The notes under the pieces were generated by a model. It was not told where the DNA came from, did not search any database, and saw nothing but the letters and a program-made list of their open reading frames with translations. The position numbers and the translations under genes were made by a program. A DNA stretch of 6,469 bases from Alphaproteobacteria bacterium (lineage in GTDB: Bacteria; Pseudomonadota; Alphaproteobacteria; Reyranellales; Reyranellaceae): assembly GCA_013290035.1 (NCBI GenBank), contig JABCYT010000205.1, positions 1 to 6,469 on the forward strand, in the 5' to 3' direction. Numbering within the stretch: position 1 is the stretch's first letter; the number at the start of each line of letters is the position of its first letter. Below, piece after piece: positions 5,989 to 6,469 of this stretch.

Positions 5989-6414
5989 TCAGTCGGCGCC
6001 TTCGTCGCGGCGCGTGCGCTCGAGACGCTCGTGGCGCTCCTGCGCCTCGACCGACAGCGTGGCGATCGGACGGGCCTCGAGGCGCTTCAGCGAGATCGGC
6101 TCACCGGTCTCCTCGCAGTAGCCATAGGTGCCCTCGTCGATCGACTTCAGCGCCTGGTCGATCTTGGAGATCAGCTTGCGGAAACGGTCGCGGGTACGCA
6201 GTTCGAGGGAGCGGTCGGTCTCTGCGGTCGCACGATCGGCGAGATCGGGCTGCGCCAGGCTCTCTTCCTGCATGTTCTGCAGCGTCTGATTGGACTCCTC
6301 GATGAGCTCGCTCTTCCACTTCAGAAGCTTCTGCCGGAAGTACTCCTGCTGCATCGGGTTCATGAAAGATTCGCGGTCCGTCGGCCGGTAATTCTGCGGC
6401 AACGTAATCGACAT
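5989..6414 (-). CDS. dksA: RNA polymerase-binding transcription factor DksA, cysteine-poor form
   Basis: DksA enters the secondary channel of RNA polymerase and, with ppGpp, tunes transcription during starvation. The 141-residue protein has the usual parts. The coiled-coil hairpin (about residues 20-95) has the tip DLADRA with D57, D60 and A62 matching E. coli Asp71, Asp74 and Ala76. Next comes RDRFRKLISKID, then the globular C-terminal domain. The zinc finger, CxxC-x17-CxxC in E. coli, keeps only C100; the other positions are T103, S121 and A124 in the context YCEETGEPI...ATLSVEA. This C-T-S-A type is common in Alphaproteobacteria and is expected to work without zinc. The start is ATG 6414, with GGAG at 6427-6424 nine bases upstream. 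An in-frame GTG at 6429 would add five residues but includes that binding site, so it is less likely. The gene converges on the deacylase across the REPIN-like element. Confidence 0.95.
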   Translation of the reverse strand: MSITLPQNYRPTDRESFMNPMQQEYFRQKLLKWKSELIEESNQTLQNMQEESLAQPDLADRATAETDRSLELRTRDRFRKLISKIDQALKSIDEGTYGYCEETGEPISLKRLEARPIATLSVEAQERHERLERTRRDEGAD

Positions 6415-6423
6415 CGTCGGCAA

Positions 6424-6427
6424 CTCC
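6424..6427 (-). promoter_or_regulatory. Ribosome binding site that places the dksA start at 6414
   Basis: GGAG on the minus strand ends nine bases before ATG 6414. It lies inside the reading frame if the upstream GTG (6429) is used, which argues for the ATG. The remaining bases to the window edge (6430-6469) should be dksA leader; I see no clear promoter there. Confidence 0.6.
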
Positions 6428-6469
6428 ACTCGCAGCGACTACTGTCCACCTCGGGGGAAGGCGGACCTT

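Noticed and set aside
4719..6305. Plus-strand ORF of 528 codons running through the deacylase into dksA
   Set aside because: It is out of frame with the deacylase, crosses the REPIN-like spacer and runs antisense into dksA, with an Arg-rich shadow composition.

Overview
The window looks like chromosomal DNA of a high-GC alphaproteobacterium. Three points suggest this: strong G/C preference at third codon positions, a DksA that has lost three of its four zinc-finger cysteines (a form common in Alphaproteobacteria), and a large two-domain glutamine-dependent NAD+ synthase. The Rhodospirillales/Reyranella-like part of the class would fit, but this is a guess from gene style and no marker in the window proves it.

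Layout from left to right. (1) Positions 1-1465, minus strand: nadE, the glutamine-hydrolysing NAD+ synthase, cut by the left edge after about 488 residues. (2) 1483-1557, minus: tRNA-Val(GAC) with an encoded CCA, only 17 nt upstream of the nadE start and probably on the same transcript. (3) 1558-1684: a short divergent spacer with a 17-bp tandem repeat and a candidate tRNA promoter. (4) 1685-2584, plus: an N-formylglutamate amidohydrolase family protein. (5) 2585-2936: a 352-bp spacer without a protein gene. It holds a probable small RNA of about 100 nt on the minus strand, with its own promoter-like sequence, three hairpins including a loop carrying CCUCCC (anti-Shine-Dalgarno type), and a classical intrinsic terminator. 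The rest of the spacer is leader of the next operon. (6) 2937-4436 and 4447-5907, plus: a tight two-gene operon of an M81/MlrC-family metallopeptidase and an N-acyl-D-amino-acid deacylase. (7) 5908-5988: a 71-bp REPIN-like pair of inverted palindromes between convergent genes. (8) 5989-6414, minus: dksA, a cysteine-poor form, almost complete to the right edge.

The three central enzymes all hydrolyse amide bonds, on N-formyl or N-acyl amino acids or on peptides. The metallopeptidase and deacylase are surely co-transcribed and may act one after the other in salvage of modified or D-residue-containing peptides; this pathway is inferred from context. nadE, tRNA-Val and dksA are housekeeping genes. 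The parts least explained by standard annotation are the small RNA locus, the REPIN-like element and the unusual tRNA-nadE junction.
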